Shown here in pieces: positions 35,650 to 47,255 of a DNA stretch of 64,000 bases (the first letter of the stretch is position 1; the number at the start of each line of letters is the position of its first letter). Position numbers and translations under genes: made by a program. The notes beneath the pieces were generated by a model. That model had not been told where the DNA came from. It saw only the letters and a list, made by a program, of their open reading frames with translations, and searched no databases. The DNA is from Strigamia acuminata (Eukaryota > Arthropoda > Chilopoda > Geophilomorpha > Linotaeniidae): NCBI GenBank assembly GCA_949358305.1, contig OX442318.1, positions 8,170,501 to 8,234,500 of the forward strand, read 5' to 3'.

Positions 35650-37680
35650 GGCTACATCGCTAATCGCGGTATTTTCCTCGTTTACGTCATTCAATCTCCG
35701 TTTCTTTGCACAGTTATTATCTTGTGTCTTCTTCTGGTCTGGGAGGTGTGGTTCGGTGTAAAGGTGAACGCCATATCTAGACGTCGAGGCTCGACTCCCA
35801 CGTCTTTCGAACAGGTGTTTCTTCGGCTCCTAAGGTCAAACCGAGATAAAACACCTACAAAAAAAACCGACAAGTGTCATCCTAAGGTCACTTTTACACT
35901 CCACGTGCTATCCCACGGCTGTAAAACGTGTAAAACGTGTAAAAAACGGTTGGACTCTTGCCAAATTCAATCCCCAATATGTAGCGCAATTCTCCTTTCA
36001 CGCACAAATCCATCTCCGAGTGTCCAAAAGTTGGTTTTCTTCCTTCAAAAACAAAACAAACAAAACACATGATAATTTATTTAATATTTGCATCCATTTT
36101 GTTGTGACAACAATGTTGGGAGTGTTGACTCGGCCGATGAGTGACAAAAAAGGAAACAAGCTGTTAACATTGTAAAGTTGAGTCATTAAAAACTTAAGGT
36201 CATCAATATATAGAAGTGAGAGAGAGGAAAAAAAGTAGCTCAATGAACTTTTATCTCCGCCATCACATCGCACAGTTAAAATAAACAGCCGAGCACTCCA
36301 TTAAAGCATGCAACGAGAGCATCAATTTCTATCATATTTGTGAGGGTTAAAAAGTGGGGCAGAAAGTGGGCAAAAGTTGGGAAAATCTCATCGAAACGAG
36401 CGAAAACTTACTTTAACTCATAAATATCCAAACGGGACAACACACACTACACAACACAACATTCAAAAGAAGATATTCCAAGGTAGAACAAAAAAAAAAC
36501 GTTCTAGTGGACCCACAGACACACAGAACCAGACTCGAGTTCTCCCGAGTTCACAGCGTGGATGCATTGGATGAGTCCACCATTACGGGGGAGCGCAGCA
36601 CGCCGTATATACACAAAAGGTCTGTACCAATTGTCATGCATACTACTAACCGATTAAAAGGTTAATGAATCGTTTCATTAACACGTCTCAAAATGTAGAT
36701 ATATTTAAAATTATATATTTATTTTTCGTGTTTCATAATAATAAAATATATAATTAATGATGATTCGAATTAAATTTTCAATTTTTTCAATTTTTTCAAT
36801 TTTTCCTTAAAGCCGCACGTCTTGTGTCGGGCCTTTTAGATAAAAAAATATGACGTTGTCATCTCTCGAACAAAGCATCAAGTTGATGTAGCCTCGAACC
36901 GCTCGTTTGATGAAACGAAAATGTTGGTTAATCGATAGCGGGATGGTGGTGCATCACGTGACTATTTCGGTGAGTGAGCGTGTGATTTGAATCGGGTGGA
37001 CATGCATCGGGCGATTTAGGATGGAAATGCATCTTTTGCTGCTTGGCATGGGCGGATAGGCGGAGACCGGTGTTTGAGGCTAATATCACAGACGAAACCT
37101 CCCTGCCTTCATCTCCCCCATTACAATAACTTTTTCTTGAGGGGATAAGCCCAGGCATAGTAACTGGTTGCCGAGCCAAGATGGGGGAAGTGGGGAAGAG
37201 AAATCGCTATTTCTCCTCTAACGTTTTTTTTTTTTTTTTTTTTTTTTCGATTAATCAAAAACGAAAGTTAAGTTCCGGCGCGTCGGTTCCGAGATTTTAC
37301 TTGTTGCGTGTTGGGAGGATCAATCGATTGCTCGCTAAGAAGAAATTTGAAATTGCGTTTTTTAAACGTTATTAGATGACTTTCTGTATTTCTGTATTTT
37401 TGTTGTGTTTGTAACGTTATGAATTTTTTAATTTCAGAATTTTAGCGTTATAAAATGGTGGGGGAAAGGGATTTTGGATGTTGTTTTAACGTTTTAATGT
37501 TATTGAACAAACAGAGGGGTTTATACCCAAAAACTATACACTATGGACGTTTTTATACGTTACGTGGACGTTACGTGATTGTGCGGAAAAGGTTGAATAA
37601 TTCCAACACACCCACTCAAACTTTTACGCTTGAAACAACTGGACGAGCCCCATTCCACGTTTAGGAGCAAACAATCCTTT
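35650..37680. other. Unique islands without a supported gene
   Basis: Non-repetitive blocks near 35690-36010, 36370-36620, 36840-37190 and 37440-37680 are separated by A/T homopolymer DNA. The block at 37140-37180 contains GGTTGCC, an X-box half-site. No splice-consistent coding exon was recognised. Confidence 0.4.
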
Positions 37681-37695
37681 GGATGTCCGCAGATA

Positions 37696-37843
37696 CCGTA
37701 TTTTACCGATTAATTACGGTATTGTTTCTGTATTTAACCTCACGGACGATGAACGTACGCTTTGTTCGTGACGTTCATACTTCGTTTGTTACATTAAACA
37801 AATTGTAATTGCTGACAAAAATGGCAGTTTCGATAAAATACGG
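37696..37843. mobile_element. Small MITE with TA flanks
   Basis: Left end CCGTATTTTACCGA and right end TCGATAAAATACGG are inverted repeats of each other (10 exact terminal bases, then 3 of 4). Both ends are bordered by TA, consistent with Tc1/mariner/pogo-type insertion. It is 148 bp with no coding capacity. Confidence 0.55.
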
Positions 37844-38029
37844 TATTTTATTTGGATCTGGCCGTTTTCCTGTACTTCCCGAATAAAATGATATCGAATA
37901 TCGATGTGTTTTGTCCGAGAGTGATTGCAGTTACGTAAGAACAGTTAGGTCAGGAAATATAAGGATTTTAATTTAAACCGTTACAAAACGGTATTAAACT
38001 TGTCGGAACACGTTATCAGATAACGTTAC

Positions 38030-38760
38030 AAGTAGACGAAATAGAAATTATAACGTTATAAACAAACAAAATCCAATGAATAACGCTGTTTAATAAATAA
38101 CGTTAGAACACAGAAATTTTAATAAATAACGTTAGAATACAGAAATTTCAATAAATAACGTTTAAACCACTCAAAATTACTATATGTAACGTTATAAATT
38201 AAGTAAGTTTCAATAAATAGCGTTAAAAACACAAAATTCAATAGATAACGTTAAAACCACACAGTATTCCCGAAAATAACGTTAAAACCACACAGTTCCC
38301 ATAAATAACTTTATAAACTAACCAAATCTCCATTTGTTTACGTTATGAACTAAACAAATCTCCATAAATAACGTTATGAACTAAACAAATCTCCATAAAT
38401 AACGTTATGAACTAAACAAATCTCCATAAATAACGTTATGAACTAAACAAATCTCCATAAATAACGTTATGAACTAAACAAATCTCCATAAATAACGTTA
38501 TGAACTAAACAAATCTCCATAAATAACGTTATGAACTAAACAAATCTCCATAAATAACGTTATGACTAAAAAAATCTCCATAAATAACGTTATGAACTAA
38601 CCAAATCTCCATAAATAACGTTATAAACTAACCAAATCTCCATAAATAACGTTATGAACTAAACAAATCTCCATAAATAACGTTATGACTAAAAAAATCT
38701 CCATAAATAACGTTATGAACTAAACAAATCTCCATAAATAACGTTATAAATAAATAAATT
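38030..38760. repeat. 31-bp minisatellite centred on AACGTT
   Basis: Unit CATAAATAACGTTATGAACT plus AAACAAATCTC, nearly perfect from about 38350 to 38750 (about 13 copies). Degenerate copies extend back to 38030. Each unit carries the palindrome ATAACGTTAT. The sharp homogeneity on the right suggests recent expansion. Confidence 0.95.
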
Positions 38761-38984
38761 TCATTAAACACCATCACAAACATTAAAATCTAAAAAAAAA
38801 AACGTTAAATTAAAAAAAAAAATCCAAACCCTTATTTCAAACTTATTGTTCCCAAACCCCACCACAAACAAAAAAAATCCACACACACTAAAATGAAAAC
38901 CCTCCGTTAAAATCGCACACCTAAATAAACCTGCGCTCCGTTTGGATTAACCCTAACGAAACGAAAACGCCAAAACCAAACTGA

Positions 38985-39560
38985 AAGAATGTATAAAAAG
39001 CGAAATTTGCTCGTCGCCTCGCATCAATGCACCTCTATACACCGTCTAAGATTGATGACCATACATCCTTGCACCCTGATTTCCAACTTCCTGTGTCCAT
39101 CTTGAATGAGAATAAGTGAAAACCCTCATCCCGTATGCAAACCGAGTGTCGCGAATGGACAATGGACCAAAAAATGAACCGACTCAAAATTCTCACCTTC
39201 GCCAACGTCATGTGTGGGAGGCGAGGCCAATCAAACACACCTGTCCCCGATGCGCATGCTCGCTAAAATCCCCCATTTTCGGCCCCAGTTTATTGTCACG
39301 AAAAACTCGCGTTTAATTTCATTTACGTTCGGTTCGTTCGGTTTTTTTAAGTCGTGGTTAAAAAAAATAAATGGGGAAGAATGGATGGGTGGGGGTGTGG
39401 ATTTTTCGGTGTGGACACGACCCCTAATCAACATGATGAATGCAAAACAGGCAGGAACAAAGGAGAGCTCAGGCTTCTGGCAAATACCCCTTTGAGGGAC
39501 ATTGGGCTGGTAGAAGAGGAGGGATAAGTACACAACTTACGTCCGGAGAAACCCATTTCC
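38985..39560. other. Unique island with TATA box and candidate splice sites
   Basis: TGTATAAAAAGC at about 38990 is a good TATA box on plus. On minus, GGCGAAG/GTGAGA near 39198-39203 and a possible 22-nt exon at about 39538-39559 (between CTACAAAAG and GTAAGT) look like splice sites. No recognisable protein results. Regulatory or non-coding transcription is possible. Confidence 0.3.
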
Positions 39561-39779
39561 TGCTTTTGTAGAAATTATATAAAAAAAAAAATTAAAAAAA
39601 TTAAAATTAAAATTAAAAATTAAAAATTAAAATTAAAAAAAAAATAAAAATGTTTTTCAGTTTTTATTTAGTGGTAATTTAAGGTAGAAAATTACTACTG
39701 TCATTATTACATGTAAAAAATTGTGAAATTATAAAATTGTTTTTTTTTTTTTTTTAAAGTAATTATTTCGGTTGTAACT

Positions 39780-40550
39780 TTGAAAATAATCCTGGTTGCA
39801 TTGTTGGAAATAATGTTGTGTTTTGGTTATGATTGTTGGAAATTGTGATTGTTTTGGCTGCATATTTGAAAATAATTTTTTCTTTTGGTTACAGTGTTAA
39901 ATTTTTCATTATTATGATTGCATTGTTAGAAATGGTGATTCTTTTGGCTGCATTTTTGAAAATAATGTTAATTTTGGTTACAGTGTTGGAAAATTGTTGC
40001 ATTTTGGTTACAGTGTTGAAAAATTGCTGCATTTTGGTTACACCGTTGAAAAATTGTTGCATTTTGGTTACAGTGCTGAAAAATTGTTGCATTTTGGTTA
40101 CTTTGGTGAAAAATTGTTGCATTTTGGTTACAGTGCTGAAAAATTGTTGCATTTTGGTTACTTTGGTGAAAAATTGTTGCATTTTGGTTACAGTGTTGAA
40201 AAATTGTTGCATTTTGGTTACTTCGGTGAAAACTATTGTTATATTATTTGGTTTCATTGTTGAAAATTGTTATATTATTTGGTTACATTGTTGAAAATTA
40301 TTGTATTTCTACTAGATCGTCGAAAATTATGTTGTATTGCTATACTAGTGTTGAAACTGATGATGTATTTCTACTAAACTGTTGAAAATTGTTGTATTTC
40401 TATAAGATTGTTTAAAATAACGTTGTATTTCTACTAGATTTTTGAAAATAATGTCAAATTTCAACAAGATTGTTGAAAATATTGTCAAATTTCAACAAGA
40501 TTGTTGAAAATATTGTCAAATTTCAACAAGATTGTTGAAAACAATTGTGT
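39780..40550. repeat. 30-bp minisatellite
   Basis: Unit TTGAAAAATTGTTGCATTTT plus GGTTACAGTG, exactly 30 bp and very regular at 39970-40230, with degenerate flanks on both sides. Because 30 is a multiple of three, every frame encodes a 10-residue repeat; these are not genes. Confidence 0.95.
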
Positions 40551-40559
40551 TATTTGCTT

Positions 40560-43500
40560 ACATTCTTACATTTCAGGTCACAACATAAAAAATTCCCTTA
40601 AAATTTAAATAGCGTTAAATAAAATGTGTTTAGACTGTTTACCCTTCGTCCGATACGATACACACCGTCCAATTCTAATTCAAAATCAACACAGTTTTAA
40701 AATAAACACCAAGGCAGATTAAAAGTGCGTTATTTAGAATGTTATCCAAGGGCATGGGGCAATGAATGAGTTGTATATGCATTTTAATAAGCGTTTAATT
40801 GGCCTTTATTATGTTTCTGATCAAGTGGGGTAGTGATAATAGACTGAATAGGGGTGAAAGGATCTAGTGGGGGATATTAATAGTCCGGTTGGGGACATTT
40901 AATTACGTCCAACTCAAACTTTTCGATGAATTTCCAATTTTTTCCAACCTCAACAATTTTTTTTTTGCATATTTAATTCGCAAAATGTCAATAAGCAGCA
41001 CGAATTCCAAGAAATCCCGAGCGAATCACACGCAATAGTTGATCAACCCAAGAAATACAAAAGAAACTTCGTCCGCAACGATAATCCAATCTAAAAACGT
41101 AATTTTCTACGTTACAACCACCAAAAAACGTTAAAAACCCTTCCGTAAACACCGCTAGAGCCGCCATTTTGCTTGTTTACATCACGACGGGTCATTTTTG
41201 GGTCATTTGGATCATTTTGGGTCACTTTCCAAGGTTGAGTTAATCGAGAGAATCAGTCCTTTACTAGGGTATGACAAATAGGGATAAACACCCCTACTCA
41301 ACACCAACTAGGAATATAATTGCAGGGGGAGAACCAGGAAACAATAAACGATGTTGGGGTAGAGTTATGTATAACCCACACCTGTACGGTTGCCTCAGCC
41401 CTTGTTTTATCCCTTCAACACCCCATTCAAATCAAATCAAGACGCTTAACCCCGACCAAAACACAACCTGTCCTTGCCCTTGTTCTATTAATAAAAAAAG
41501 GTGGAAAAAAATCGACGTTTTTAAGTCACGAAGAAAGAAAATAAAAAGCCTACCTCGTTTCCAACTGTCAAAAGATTCAAATTTTCGCCTTTGTCGCCAT
41601 TATAACGCATGCACGAATCCTGGGCCAATTAGATTCGTTGAATAAATCGTTTTATTTAAATGTTTTTGATTTTATTTTAATTTTTTATTGATTAAATTTT
41701 GTTCTTTTATTAAAATAATGTTTTTGGGAATTATTACGTTTGAATATTTGACGTTTGTGGTTTCATTAGTTACAAACAGATGGCAGGTGTGTCTAACGCC
41801 ATTTTTTTTAAAAACTTTCGTAATTAAATGCTAATTTTGTGGATTTTTAATTTTTGTATTAATATTAATACAATTTTCTAACTTTTTTTGTGTATATTAT
41901 GCATCGAGGGGGATAAATAAAAATAAAAATAAAAATACACTCGGTCACGAGGCTGTTTGGGAAAGGCCTTGAAAATATACGAACATGGTGTAAAATAAAC
42001 AAGCGATTTCTTCGCTTTTTTTTGCCCCATGTTTGGATATTTGGCTGATTTTATCACATCATGTCCATCAAATACATAACTTGTATTCCAACAAGCAATA
42101 AAAATCGAGTTGAAAAACGTTTAAAACTTTTTTTTATTTCTTTCTGAGTGACATTAATGGATTTTTTTTTATTAAAAAATAAATAAAAACACCCCCAAAA
42201 ATCCATCAAAAAGCCGCAAATATACGTAAAATCCACTCATCTAACCTAATTCATTAAATAAAAACACAATTTATTTATAATTTGTATCTAAAATCTAAAC
42301 AAACACAAGATGACGAGCAACTGACCTAAAAGCGCCGTAGTTATACCACAGACCTAAATATACAACAAACTGCACATCACATCTAATAAAACCTCATTTA
42401 ATTATCAAAATTTATCAACAAACTGAAATTTATCAACTAAAAAACAATTTTATCAAATAAAAACAAAATAAAAAATAAACTCAACCGGTCAATGACATCT
42501 AAGAATTAAAATAGGAAAAGATAGTCATCATTTCCATTCTTTTTCCCATTTAAAAAAAAAATAAAAATAAAAAAACACAAACCAACACTCAAAACACATG
42601 GAAATTAGTAATTACACCCAAAAAATATATCCCAACTAAAAAACCAAAGAAAAAAAAAAGAAAAAAAAGAAAAACCTGCTGCTCTTCCTCTTTTCCTTCA
42701 CCCAAAGTGAGACTGAGGGAGTAGGGAGATTGAGAGAGAGAGAGAGAGTGAGATTGTTTATGAAAAGCAGCAAGAAGAGACAATGGTATTGGTTGCATGA
42801 CATAAAGTGTGTCGGAATTGAGTTTTACATAGAAGAATGTGAAGACAGTTATATTGTAGGGGAATAGAATCAGGTTAAACTCACCTCAAGCACAAATCGA
42901 CTGCACCAGACATCTTACTTGGCTGAGACCATCCATTAGTGAGTCTAGACAGGCTGGGATACTTCCCATTGACCAACTCAAGGGATGGTTGGCAGCAAAT
43001 GCAACGGAAAAGGAGGTTTGAACACTCACCTTTCATTTGGTAAATGCAGGAAATAGAGATAGAATGCGGTGCATCAACATTTGTCAATAGGATTGAGGAA
43101 AGTGATGCCAACACCTGAGGAATTGATGACGAGACGAACCAATGCTGGGCGATGTGTTTGCAATCTTGAATGTTAATTTTCGCTTTTTGTTTTCGTTTTT
43201 TTTTAGAAATTTAATCAGTAATTTCAATGCTCTTGTTTTTTTTTTTTTTTAAATAGAGAAATCAGGTTTTTCTGGGTCAATATTCATTAGATTAATCGCG
43301 TTTTCCGCTGTGGTTCTTGTGGTTCGGGTTTTCCGAAAACCCAAATGGCGGCGCGCTGCGGTTATTACGAAATTGGTTGGATTTTTTGTCGGTTTCGTGA
43401 TTTCGATTTATTATTATTAAAAGTAAAAGAATTATTGATTTTTTTTAATGAAATCGTAAAAAAAAAAGATATTTTTTAAGTTATGCCGATTTTTTCTATG

Positions 43501-43640
43501 GTTACGGCCATTTTATTGTCACTAGCGAAGTACGGAATGCTATTGGTAACATTTTTAATTTCGTGTAATTTTCTGAAAAGTGTTTTTAAATAAATAAATA
43601 AATGAATAAATTTTTTTTTCATAATTTAAATTGAATAAAG
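40560..43640. other. Gene-poor region left of ANAPC13
   Basis: Unique blocks lie near 40600-40900, 41120-41650 and 42700-43140; the rest is AT-rich, with an (AG)n tract near 42736. In the last block the minus strand has two strong donor-like GTGAGT sites. One follows ATGTCTGGTGCAGTCGAT (MSGAVDLCL, start near 42911). No downstream exon is confidently linked, so this may be an untranslated or non-coding first exon. Confidence 0.4.
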
Positions 43641-43662
43641 AATTATTACCGAGATTTTATCA

Positions 43663-43890
43663 TCAAATATTGTTCGATTGTGGCGGTTGTTCGTGTAAAT
43701 TGACCAATGCTAAATCAGTCCACTTCTGTTCCTGTTCTTTGAGAGATTCGCTCGTATTCCCGTTATCAGGTTCAGGATCCGGCAACTCCATCATCGGAAC
43801 CGTTATGTCATCGTCAGGTAGTTTGTCTTGCCTCCACTTATCATCCACAATGTCCATTAATCGACCATCACGGATAAATTCGCTGTCCAT
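43663..43890 (-). CDS. ANAPC13: Anaphase-promoting complex subunit 13
   Basis: A single uninterrupted exon encodes 75 residues, the family's normal length. It begins MDSEFIRDGRLMDIVDDKWR, continues through DKLPDDDITVPMMELPDPE and DNGNTSESLKEQEQKWTDLA, and ends HEQPPQSNNI. These follow human ANAPC13 almost residue for residue. APC13/Swm1 is a small structural subunit of the APC/C ubiquitin ligase and helps hold TPR subunits in the complex that targets cyclin B and securin for degradation. An in-frame ATG three codons upstream (MLMMDSE) is possible, but the MDSE start matches the family. It is head-to-head with GPR89. Confidence 0.96.
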   Translation of the reverse strand: MDSEFIRDGRLMDIVDDKWRQDKLPDDDITVPMMELPDPEPDNGNTSESLKEQEQKWTDLALVNLHEQPPQSNNI

Positions 43891-44124
43891 CATTAACACG
43901 CTTTATTCTCCGTCTGTACCGGTGCAAAACACTAACACGAGTAATAAATTATGCTTTTATTGCGCTGAAATAAACCGGCGATGACGTTTTTACAACAATT
44001 GCGACCACTCTGTCCAATTCCGACGAGTGAATTCCAGGAGAGAATGAGCGATAATCAGAGATAATCGCCCCATGTAAACAATCTGGATGAAAGCTTGCAA
44101 ATATTTCGTTTATTTCCGATCGTA
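43891..44124. promoter_or_regulatory. Probable bidirectional promoter of ANAPC13 and GPR89
   Basis: Only 234 bp separate the two start codons, which face away from each other. No TATA box is evident. Shared promoters between such housekeeping pairs are common; the function is inferred from layout. Confidence 0.6.
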
Positions 44125-46630
44125 ATGGATTTCTTAGGCGATTGTCTCATCATGTTTGTGTCTCAGGTATTGTTTTTCATCGGAGGATGGGTGTTTTTCA
44201 TGAAAAAATTATTTAGGGATTACGAAGTAAGTAAAAAACAAAAATAAACAAAAATATTTGCAAAAATAACCGAATTTTTTCCATTCCAGGTTCACCATTC
44301 GTTGGTGCAACTAATATTCTCAATTACATTTGCGTTATCATGCACCATGTTTGAATTGATCATATTTGAAATCCTTGGAATTCTAGACACAAAGTATAAA
44401 TTAAAAAAAAAAATTAAAATGAAGCAAAAATGTTAAAACATTTGTTAAAAATAGTTCTAGGTATTTCCATTGGAAATTAGGTTTGTATTCGATGCTTTTC
44501 ATGCTCATCGTGCTGCTTCCATTCTATATGGCTTATTTTCTACTTAGTAATTTGCGTTTTGGTACGTTTTAACACTGTAGGGTGACCAGATTTCAGTTTG
44601 CGTAAACCTTGAGACAAACCCGGGATATGTGAAATAAATACAACGAAAATCCGAAAAAAAATCCAAAAATAACAAAAATAATGAACAAATTCAAACTCAC
44701 GTTGATTATTTTACAGTTTAAACGTTAAAAATCGCGAATTTTCGGCATTTACAACGGAAAATCATCGATTTTTCGCCCAAAATCGAAGATAATCGAAGAT
44801 TGTTTATACAAAAGCTGGAAAACCCAAATCCCAGAGACCTGGTCACCCTATTTAACACGAAAAATTAACAACAAATTACCATCTAAATCTCCTATTTTGC
44901 AGTTCAACATCAAGTGATTCCATTAACCGTTATTGCCTGGCTAATTTTCATGTATTTCTTTTGGAAAATTGGCGATCCTTTTCCAATATTAAGCCCAAAA
45001 CACGGTAAAATTTAAATTATTTCAAAAGAAATCAAAATTTCTCATATTTTCCCTATTAATTTCAGGTATTTTGTCCATCGAACAAGGAATAAGTCGAATC
45101 GGCGTCGTAGGAGTAACAGTCATGGCATTTCTATCCGGATTTGGTGCCGTCAATTGTCCTTACACATACATGTCGTATTTCATGCAACCGGTTACAAATT
45201 CCGACATTTACAGTCTCGAAAGGAAACTCATGCAAACAATGGACATGATTATAGGCAAGAAACGAAGGTTGACGGTCAAAATCAAATTTCTAAAAACAAA
45301 AATCAGAAACAATATTGACGAAAGATCCTTTTTCTAGAATTGCAATTGCAATGAAGGAAAGTCTTCAGAGAAACATCACCGATCACGTTTCAAAGGGGCT
45401 CTGGAATATGTTGAAAAGCGTGACCACGTCTCCTTATTCGGGCGAAAATATCCTTTAAAAAAAAAGACATTTTGTCTCGTCAGTTTTGTATTACAAAATA
45501 AACCTTGACCGGGATCAAATGTGAATCAGTTGAAGCAAGAAGTCGTGGCGATGGAAGAGTTGAGCAGACAACTCTTCCTGGAAGCAGTTGACATGCACAA
45601 CATGCAGGTTGACGCATTTAAGCGACTTAAACCTACGCGGTAACAGTTTGATTCTCGATTCAGGAGCGTAACGAGTACGCGAAAACGTTCCAAGGAAAAT
45701 ACTTCAACATAATGGGATACTTTTTCTCCATTTATTGCATCTGGAAGATTTTTATCGTACGATAAATACTCACAAACGTGCTCCCGACGTGAAATATATC
45801 CACGTGTTTATTTTCCAGAGTACAATTAACATAATATTTGACCGGGTTGGGCGTGTGGATCCCGTCACACGAGGCATAGAAATTGCGGTTAATTACATGG
45901 GAATCAATTTCGATGTAAGACAGTATGGAATTAAGAGCCGCGGCTATTATTCTAGAGTGATTAAAACGGATAACGAAACAAAATGAACGTAGATTTTTTC
46001 TTCTACGTTCGTTTTGAGTCGTTTTGCATTCGTTTCAAATGCAAAATGAACCTAAAACGAACGAATGTGGTCACAAGTTTAAATTAGGCCTATTTTCGAA
46101 TAGTAGCTGCAGCCATTTTTTGTGGAAATACGGTTTTACACTTGTTTGTTTTTTTCAGGTTAAATTTTGGTCTCAGCATATATCCTTCATTTTGGTTGGG
46201 GTGATCGTAGTCACTTCAATTCGTGGTTTATTAATTACGTTAACTAAAGTAAACTACGACAATGAAATGCAGAAACAAAAGGTTAATAATAGCTGTTTGT
46301 TTACAGTTCTTTTACGCAATATCGAGCACGAAATCGTCCAATCTTATAGTGCTTGTTTTAGCTCAAACTATGGTACGTATAATGCATAATTAAAAAGGTT
46401 TGATGTATAATTAAATGTTTTTTTTTTTTTAGGGTATGTACTTCATTTCATCGGTTCTTCTCATTCGGATGAATATGCCGCCCGAGTATCGGTCGATTAT
46501 AACTGAAGTGCTCGGCAATCTGCAGTTTAATTTCTATCATCGGTGGTTTGATGTAATATTTCTTGTTAGTGCTTTATCCAGCATTGGGTTTTTATATTTA
46601 GCACATAAACAAGCGCCGGTTAAAGATTAA
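44125..46630 (+). CDS. GPR89: Golgi pH regulator (GPR89/GPHR)
   Basis: Twelve exons: 44125-44226, 44290-44393, 44461-44561, 44903-45004, 45066-45267, 45338-45447, 45519-45607, 45664-45756, 45819-45914, 46159-46248, 46307-46372 and 46433-46630. They give 450 residues against about 455 in vertebrates. Diagnostic stretches: [91 protein letters not shown] and [18 protein letters not shown]. The protein is a multi-pass Golgi membrane anion channel or counter-ion pathway needed for Golgi acidification. All introns are short (41-272 nt). Ten are GT-AG; the one after 45447 is of apparent U12 type. A polyadenylation signal AATAAA lies at 46688-46693. Confidence 0.97.
45448..45518 (+). other. Apparent U12-type intron in GPR89, AT-AA ends
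   Basis: Exon 6 ends GGCGAAA and the intron starts ATATCCTTT, the minor-spliceosome 5' splice site. AACCTTGACC near 45501-45510 resembles the U12 branch site (TTCCTTRAY), with the branch A about 10 nt before the inferred end ATCAA. No GT donor exists near exon 6. Joining here restores [18 protein letters not shown], exactly the family length and pattern. Confidence 0.7.
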
Positions 46631-46739
46631 TGATTAGGTGGTATGTAACAAATTATTTGTACATTTTCTTCTTCTTTTGTTCAATGAAATAAAATAATTT
46701 TAAAAAATGTTTTATGAACAAATTTGAATATTTTTTTTT

Positions 46740-47255
46740 CCCGAAAATCTGGAAAATTGCTCAAATTTCTCAAAACTTTTTGAAAAATTGTTTCAATTTC
46801 TCAAAATTTCTTGAAAAATTGCTTCAATTTCTCAAAATTTCTTGAAAAATTGCTCGAAATTCTCCAAATTTGTTATAAATGGCCCAAATTTTGTTATAAA
46901 TTGCTCAAATTTTGTTGACAATTGCTTAAATTTATCAAAATTTGCTGAAAATTGCTCAAATTTTGTTGAAAATTGCTCAAATTTATCAAATTTTGTTGAA
47001 AATTGCTCAAATTTATCAAATTTTGTTGAAAATTGCTCAAATTTATCAGAATTTGTTGAAAATTGCTCAAATTTATCAGAATTTGTTGAAAATTGCTCAA
47101 ATTTATCAGAATTTGTTAAAAATTGCTCAAATTTATCAGAATTTGTTGAAAATTGCTCCAATTTATCAAAATTTGTTGAAAATTGCCCAAATTTTATTGA
47201 CAATTGCTCAAATTTATCAAAATTTGTTGAAAATTGCTCAAATTCCTCAAAATTA
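46740..47255. repeat. 30-bp minisatellite downstream of GPR89
   Basis: Unit TTGAAAATTGCTCAAATTTA plus TCAAATTTTG, about 16 copies, most exactly 30 bp. A/T tracts recur about every 10 bp. Frames on both strands are open only because the unit has no stop codon. Confidence 0.95.

Noticed and set aside
39833-40294. A 153-residue plus frame and a 122-residue minus frame of repeated decapeptides
   Set aside because: The 30-bp minisatellite period is a multiple of three and stop-free; no gene features are present.
38030-40550. CRISPR-like regularly spaced repeats
   Set aside because: The arrays are contiguous tandem units without unique spacers, in a eukaryotic gene context.
43631-43984. Plus-strand 117-residue frame
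   Set aside because: Antisense of ANAPC13, whose minus-strand product matches the family along its whole length.
45071-46389. Single-frame ORFs reading past GPR89 exon ends
   Set aside because: They run through introns; the spliced GPR89 model explains the conserved parts.
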